Below are positions 60,501-64,000 of a DNA stretch of 64,000 nt, in pieces. How positions within the stretch are numbered: the stretch's first letter is position 1; the number at the start of each line of letters is the position of its first letter. Origin of the DNA: Phalacrocorax aristotelis (lineage: Eukaryota; Chordata; Aves; Suliformes; Phalacrocoracidae); assembly GCF_949628215.1 (NCBI RefSeq), contig NC_134283.1:22050975-22114974 (forward strand). Reading direction: 5' to 3'. The notes beneath the pieces were generated by a model. That model ran no database searches. It worked only from the letters and a program-made list of their open reading frames with translations, and was not told where the DNA came from. The translations under genes and the position numbers were made by a program.

Positions 60501-63477
60501 GGTTCTGCTTCCCATTCTCAGCACCAGCTGAGCTGTGGTAAGAATAGCATTAATAGGAAGCCATTATTTAATAAAATGAGAGATCAAGAAAATAGTTAAT
60601 ATGAGAAGGCTGGAATATTAAACAGTGGAAGGAAACCAGCATGCATTGAAGGGTTACATTGTATTTTGGAGTTCAGTAACTCCCAAAAGCAAACACTGCG
60701 AAATCTGTCAAATTTTACTTTTTGCAATTATAGGGAAGATTATATTTTTCTGATTTGTCATATAGCTGCTGCAGAATTTTTACAACCAAGGCATTCTTGA
60801 AAATGCTCTTTTAACAGTCTGTTTAATTATCACTTCTGTACAGTGACAGTCTGGCATTGCTGTAAAGGATGCCCTCTAAGACTGGGATATGATGTCTCAA
60901 AGCTGTGGGAAGAGCATAGCATTTTAGCTGTATGTTAACCACCAGTATTCCTCTTACAGTTGTGGTGAATGATAACATGAACTGCTGGTATTTTGCCATT
61001 TGGCAAGTGTTTGGGTTTTTTTTTGTTATTTATGCAGCTTTTTTCTTTAAAAATCTCGTTTGTTTGATCCTCTGATACTTAATACTGAGGCAGGTGCATA
61101 ACTGTTCCACTAATTTTTAAAAGTATTTCTAAAACACTAACATATGCTGTGGTAATATCCTCCTAACATACAGTATTAACTGATCAATATTTTTAATTCA
61201 CACCAACAAGTAGGTGTTTTCTTGCTGGTGACAGATCTCTGATTTTAAGTATTGCTTTGTATTAAGAAAAAAATACAACCAGAAGAATTTTTAGTAAAAT
61301 TTTTAGTAAAAGTAATTTGGGAATTGGTGACTGTCCCAACCAGGTACATTCTGAAAAGTCTACCTTTTAAATTTATCAGCTAAATATAGATTTAAATATC
61401 AACTTTTTTCTCAACTGTTGTGATTTTTATAAGTTCTGGGAATAATTTTAATCTAGAATTATAGTTGACTACCAGATAATGGTGGTTGTTTCAGAAGTGG
61501 CCAGGCAACAACATGATTGCTTGGTCTCTTATGCAGTTCACTGGCTCAGGCCCTATAGCTCTGGGGCTGTTTCGAAAGCCAGGCTATTCCAAAAACAGTA
61601 TGTTGCCATTGTGTGCTGGTTTGGCTCATGGTACTTGAGCCGAAGTAGGGCCAAACCAAAGATGCAGTTTTCTCAGAGGAAGCTTGCTCAACTCTGTCCC
61701 TTTCACCCTGCAATGAATCGTACGTGTTTTCACTTCAAAATGTATTTTATGCCTTATCTGTAACAATTACATTGACCTCAGTAACTATGTTTTTCTAATA
61801 GTTATATAGATTAAATACAAAATGTTCTACCAGCCTATGTCTGTCTTCAAGTAATGGTGTTTAAAGTGTTGCATGCTTTATTTGTTAAATAGAAAGTAAT
61901 GGCTTTATAAGCTGAGGCAGAGAAAGATCTGTTTTATTCATCTAGTCCAACCTGTATGAGTCTGTCCCTGAGTTAATTCTTGTTTGAATTAGAATATATT
62001 TTTCTAGAGCTGGCTCTCAATTTTTTAAAAATTTTCAGTATAAAGATTCCAACTTGGTATTTGAGAACTGATAAAATGGTTCCCTGCCTGTTCCCTTAGT
62101 GCTGCTGATGCTTGGTATCTGAACCCACCTGGGTTATTGATTGCCATGGATCGCCCTTTAGATTCATGAGCCCTTCAATATTTGTACAGGAACAAATCTT
62201 TGATGTAATCAAGTCAACCCATGTATCTATTGTTTGAAAAACTGTCGCCACTGAACTTTTAGCATCTGGCTGGCTCTCAAACATTTCTCTGTCATTATGG
62301 CTGCAGTTTTCAGCTTAATCCTGAACAGAGGACACCAGAATTGGGCAGGTATTTCAGCACAGGCTTCCCAGTGTTGAAAAGAGTCTGTGCAATCTCAGTA
62401 CTCCTTGGAGTAAGGCATTGCACTGCTCCTGTCACAAGTTTCCTTGGGCAGAATCCTTAAGTGATAAGTAACCATGTTTTCCACTTCCTTTGGAAAGATG
62501 CTACCAAAACTGCCTGCATCTTTTACTTCCAAAGGTGCCGGTTTTGGCCTTACTGTCTGCTTCCCTGAGCAGTGCAGGTTGTGGTTTATACTGGAGACCC
62601 GTCTGTTCATGCACACTGCTTTTCCAGTCCCTGCACAGCTTTCAGCTTTTGTTAGCTGTGATTTTTATTTTTTTCAGACCACTGAGTTAAAATGGTTTAG
62701 TATCAACAATCAGTTCCTATAAGAGCCTGATAAAAATGAATTTGGTGAGGATTTTTTAATAGTAATTTTCAGCTTCTAGCCAAGTTATAAGCAGTTCAAA
62801 AAATATTGTGTTGATTTGTAAGTCAGTCTCACTTCTAGCCAAAATGTTATATTGTATGAGGTCTGCTGGCTAATGGGGGTCCAAGTATGATTTAGTGATG
62901 CTATAATATGCTCATTTTTCTAAATAAAGGTTTGTCAAACTAGCATTTTTCCTACAAATCCACTTGATTGCAGGGGTTCAATGTGATTATTATGAAAGAT
63001 GGTTATTGAGCAAGAGGGTTTATAATCCTCAAGCTGACTGTTTGCTTTCTTCAGATACTGGCACATATGAGGTACTTCTCATTTCTGAAATATTTTCAAG
63101 TATTCTGACTTAGTGAAAATCAAACATGCCTAGAGGGTTTCTTTGCCAGCAGATTTTGACACTATAGATGCAAGTTTCTTTGAGGATGTTTTTTTAAAAA
63201 AAGGTTAAATTGAGTAGCTGCAGCCACTGTATTTTTATTCTTTCCTTTTTTTTTTTAACAGATCAAGGAGTGTGCAGATGAACCAGTTGGTAAAGGCTTC
63301 TTGGTGTCATGTTTGGTGGATCACAGAGGCAATATCACTGAATACCAGTGCCATCAGTACATCACTAAAATGACAGCCATTATCTTCAGTGATTATCGGT
63401 TGATCTGTGGCTTCATGGATGACTGCAAGGCTGACATCAATCTCCTGAAATGTGGCAGCATTCGACCTGGAGAAAAG
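15255..63477 (+). CDS. GLG1: GLG1 (Golgi glycoprotein 1 / ESL-1 / CFR), N-terminal 222 residues, four exons, 3' partial
   Basis: The coding sequence is the join of 15255-15584, 56521-56553, 59217-59303 and 63262-63477, all in phase 0. GLG1 is a type I membrane sialoglycoprotein of the Golgi and cell surface. It binds FGFs, retains pro-TGF-beta and acts as an E-selectin ligand in mouse, with a lumen of 16 cysteine-rich repeats, one TM helix and a short tail (family knowledge). Here a signal peptide (about residues 1-25) is followed by an Ala/Gly/Pro-rich linker (26-73) and then Cys-rich repeats. Repeat 1 has C82, C90, C104 and C119. Repeat 2 has C144, C154, C167 and C180. Repeat 3 begins at C199, C205 and C214. 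N-glycosylation sequons are N129-L-T and N174-I-T. From WKLSEE onward it is nearly identical to human. The rest of the gene (full length about 1150-1200 aa) lies right of the window. Confidence 0.96.
15594..15629 (+). repeat. GGGCC-rich cluster, potential G-quadruplex, just inside intron 1
   Basis: Five GGG tracts are separated by 2-4 bases between 15594 and 15613, and two more follow by 15627. This meets the usual G3+N1-7 quadruplex pattern on the coding strand. It starts only 10 bases after the exon 1 donor. Confidence 0.65.
18056..18060 (+). repeat. Target-site duplication GATGA, left copy
   Basis: GATGA immediately precedes the LTR's 5' TG and is repeated exactly at 18609-18613 after its 3' CA. 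A 5-bp duplication is the usual size for ERVL-type integration. Confidence 0.85.
18061..18608 (+). mobile_element. Solo LTR of an avian ERVL-type endogenous retrovirus
   Basis: This is a 548-bp element that begins TGTGCGGG and ends GTGACA, so the TG...CA termini are intact. It is flanked by perfect GATGA duplications. Internal landmarks recognised from common bird ERVL LTRs are a GACTGGGGTAGAGTTAATTT start block, the TTTTGGATTTGTGCTGAAAA block, GGCTTACACAGAGCCAAGGC, GCTGGGGGTGCACAAGG, and the GGCTGGGGTTAAACCGTGAC end. The LTR's TATA region appears degraded (ACCATAAAATATCATG). No internal retroviral coding region is present, so this is a solo LTR left by recombination. It lies in GLG1 intron 1 in sense orientation, judged by the TG-to-CA block order I remember. 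Confidence 0.85.
18609..18613 (+). repeat. Target-site duplication GATGA, right copy
   Basis: An exact repeat of 18056-18060 immediately after the LTR's terminal CA. Confidence 0.85.
20070..20225 (-). mobile_element. MIR-like (CORE-SINE) remnant
   Basis: The plus strand shows a diverged match to the reverse complement of the MIR consensus: ggCTAAGTAAtt, then ctAAGaTCAaaC, then GGTTGGGATTAGA, then a gtttTGGCCTACCACTGCTTTC end. The order and spacing agree, the identity is low, and the upstream boundary is vague. The age of MIR explains the divergence. A masking search would be needed to fix the limits. Confidence 0.5.
23968..23982 (+). repeat. A15 homopolymer
   Basis: An uninterrupted A run inside GLG1 intron 1. 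No retrocopy body was recognised upstream of it. Confidence 0.9.
26769..28215 (-). mobile_element. CR1 LINE, 5'-truncated, in GLG1 intron 1
   Basis: This is a minus-strand CR1 of about 1.4 kb. The 3' terminus is CATAGAAT at 26769 followed by the usual GGTTGGAAGGGACCTTT. The coding remnants include SQHGFTKGKSCLTNLVAFCD, a SRFADDTKLRG catalytic box (FADD, codons 27640-27651), the RDLDKLEKWACVNLMRFN block and the C-terminal [20 protein letters not shown]. The reading frame is broken in at least two places. The 5' truncation is near 28215, just after the GDWKEG-type block. It belongs to a different CR1 subfamily from the copy at 9.5 kb, judging by 3' sequence differences. It is antisense to GLG1. 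Confidence 0.92.
31461..31483. repeat. T15A8 adjoining homopolymers
   Basis: Fifteen T are directly followed by eight A, giving an AT palindrome of 8 bp per arm. A similar T10A11 occurs at 543-563. Confidence 0.85.
46457..46503 (+). repeat. Two imperfect direct repeats, 26-bp period
   Basis: TGACCCAG(A/T)TTAACCATA(G/A)TT occurs at 46457-46477 and again at 46483-46503, with 19 of 21 positions identical. This is a small tandem duplication. Confidence 0.75.
51011..51022 (+). repeat. (GT)6 microsatellite
   Basis: A short dinucleotide run in GLG1 intron 1. Confidence 0.85.
53211..53560 (-). mobile_element. CR1 LINE 3'-end fragment in GLG1 intron 1
   Basis: This is about 350 bp of CR1 3' end on the minus strand. 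The terminus is CACAGAATCACAG at 53211, followed by GGAAGGGACCTCAGGGATCA and CTAGTCCAACC. The minus-strand translation keeps a CR1 C-terminal block (RTRGNGHKLLLGRFQLDTR, then WNNLPREVVDLATLDTFK). It is 5'-truncated at about 53560 and antisense to GLG1. The sequence differs clearly from the other two copies, so it represents another subfamily. Confidence 0.92.
54582..54607. repeat. Perfect inverted repeat, 10-bp arms, 6-nt loop
   Basis: AATTCACAAT (54582-54591) pairs exactly with ATTGTGAATT (54598-54607) across TTTAAT. Confidence 0.85.
55661..55675 (+). repeat. T15 homopolymer
   Basis: An uninterrupted T run preceded by GTTTG. Confidence 0.9.
56521..56553 (+). CDS. GLG1: GLG1 coding exon 2 (33 nt)
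   Basis: The exon encodes PDNEISSDCNH (residues 111-121). Human has PENEISSDCNH at the same place. It is bounded by ttcttttcag and gtaagt, both strong sites. C119 is the fourth cysteine of repeat 1. The length is a multiple of three in phase 0, so skipping would stay in frame but remove that cysteine. Confidence 0.93.
56554..59216 (+). other. GLG1: GLG1 intron 2 (2663 bp)
   Basis: The donor is gtaagt and the acceptor tttctctatag. A T17 run lies at 57846-57862. No gene or repeat family is recognised. Confidence 0.85.
57846..57862 (+). repeat. T17 homopolymer
   Basis: An uninterrupted T run in GLG1 intron 2, followed by AAGATGCAAG. Confidence 0.9.
59217..59303 (+). CDS. GLG1: GLG1 coding exon 3
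   Basis: The exon has 29 codons (residues 122-150): LLWNYKLNLTTDPKFESVAR and EVCKSTIAE. It is nearly identical to human. It contains the sequon N129-L-T and C144, the first cysteine of repeat 2. The acceptor is ctatag|ctc and the donor gag|gtaagc. The exon is in phase 0 at both ends. Confidence 0.95.
59304..63261 (+). other. GLG1: GLG1 intron 3 (3958 bp)
   Basis: The donor is gtaagc. The acceptor tttttttttaacag has a long pyrimidine tract. It contains an ancient CR1-like remnant at about 61935-62395. Otherwise it is AT-rich sequence without a recognised gene. Confidence 0.85.
61935..62395 (-). mobile_element. Ancient CR1-like 3' remnant
   Basis: The plus strand shows the diverged reverse complement of an old amniote CR1 3' region: TTCATCTAGTCCAACCTGTATG, then attgccatGGATCG, GAGCCCTtCAATATTTGT, gtaATCAAGTCAaCCC, and GGACACCAGAATTGGGCA near the distal end. 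These blocks occur in the order expected for CR1 but with many substitutions and gaps. The boundaries are approximate. Confidence 0.65.
63262..63477 (+). CDS. GLG1: GLG1 coding exon 4
   Basis: The exon has 72 codons (residues 151-222): IKECADEPVGKGFLVSCLVD, then HRGNITEYQCHQYITKMTAI and IFSDYRLICGFMDDCKADIN and LLKCGSIRPGEK. It completes repeat 2 (C154, C167, C180) and opens repeat 3 (C199, C205, C214). The sequon N174-I-T matches a glycosylated position known in mammals. It differs from human at a few positions, such as FLVSC for YMVSC and CKAD for CKND. The donor is aag|gtatcc. Confidence 0.95.
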
Positions 63478-64000
63478 GTATCCAGAGAACATGTAGATTG
63501 TCAATAGGCTTGTAAAAGTAATTTGCTTAAGGGAACTTATGTGGAGACTCTGCAATAGTATTGTCTTGCTTGCAACTGAGAAAACATACCATGTCTCATC
63601 TGTCTGAAAAGGGTGATGTCTTGATTCTGTATAGTTCCTTTTTAATAAATATGCATTCATTACTCTACGAGGGACTGCTATTCAGTAGGCAACTTTCATT
63701 TGTCTTTCCTTACCCCACTACAGGTGATCGGGAAGGTAGTTGTCTTTTTGATCACACGCTGTCAGGCTTGACTTGATATGAAGAACCCAAACAATAGATT
63801 TAAGCAGACCTATTGCTAAGCTTATTTCACAGTCTTGTCGGGTCTGATGCAGGAAGGTTATCCTGTGCTATAACCCTTTCTGCTTTCTCAGGCTGTAGTT
63901 GATAGACTGGATCAAGAGTTATCTGTTTGCTTCCCCTTTCCCCTTCCCACCCGAAAATGGTTGAAGGGCACGTAGTACCTCATGTCATGTTTTAGTAGAA
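63478..64000 (+). other. GLG1: GLG1 intron 4, start (continues past window)
   Basis: The donor is gtatcc. The remaining 523 bases contain no further GLG1 exon: the next expected coding block (GEVVSCLEKG in human) is not found. Confidence 0.8.

Noticed and set aside
1..64000. CRISPR arrays, bacterial operons, phage or plasmid functions, tRNA or rRNA genes
   Set aside because: Nothing of the kind is visible. The window is vertebrate nuclear DNA, and tRNA-like B boxes or ordered repeats were not found by eye.
63720..64000. Possible fifth GLG1 coding exon after the acceptor-like cccactacag at about 63714-63723
   Set aside because: The following bases do not encode the expected next GLG1 segment and run into stops.

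Overview
The window looks like nuclear DNA from a bird. It holds spliced vertebrate genes with long introns, CR1 LINE copies with CACAGAAT/CATAGAAT-type 3' termini, a solo LTR of the kind common in avian ERVL-type elements, and one promoter CpG island. Two protein-coding genes are present, both on the + strand. The order RFWD3 then GLG1, in tandem, is the one I know from mammals (human 16q), so this is a conserved syntenic block, probably the equivalent of chicken chromosome 11 (inference from memory).

Layout. (1) 1-5360 holds the last six coding exons of RFWD3, an E3 ubiquitin ligase of replication-stress and crosslink repair. They encode the C-terminal 345 residues, mostly the WD40 domain, and are followed by a 3'UTR of about 1.5 kb ending near the AATAAA at 6896. 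The 5' part of the gene lies left of the window. (2) 6.9-15.0 kb is intergenic. It contains a decayed CR1 LINE (about 9495-11460, minus strand) and no gene that I can support. (3) 15.04-16.07 kb is a CpG island with the GLG1 promoter (consensus CRE, GC boxes, a YY1-like site over the start codon) and coding exon 1. (4) 15585-56520 is the roughly 40.9 kb first intron of GLG1. It carries a solo LTR with a perfect 5-bp target-site duplication (18061-18608), a MIR-like fragment (about 20070-20225), a CR1 of about 1.4 kb (26769-28215) and a CR1 3' fragment (53211-53560). (5) 56521-63477 holds GLG1 coding exons 2 to 4, with an ancient CR1-like remnant in intron 3. The gene runs off the right edge.

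The two genes are not known to act together. RFWD3 works in the nucleus on RPA-coated DNA. GLG1 encodes a Golgi/cell-surface cysteine-rich sialoglycoprotein (MG-160, ESL-1, or CFR in chick), of which the first 222 residues are encoded here. All splice junctions used are GT-AG and keep the reading frame. I found no previously undescribed system. The most useful extra observations are the LTR insertion, the Ala/Gly-rich GLG1 N-terminus, the run of phase-0 GLG1 exons including a 33-nt exon behind a 41-kb intron, the GLG1 promoter motifs and the uniform antisense orientation of the CR1 insertions.
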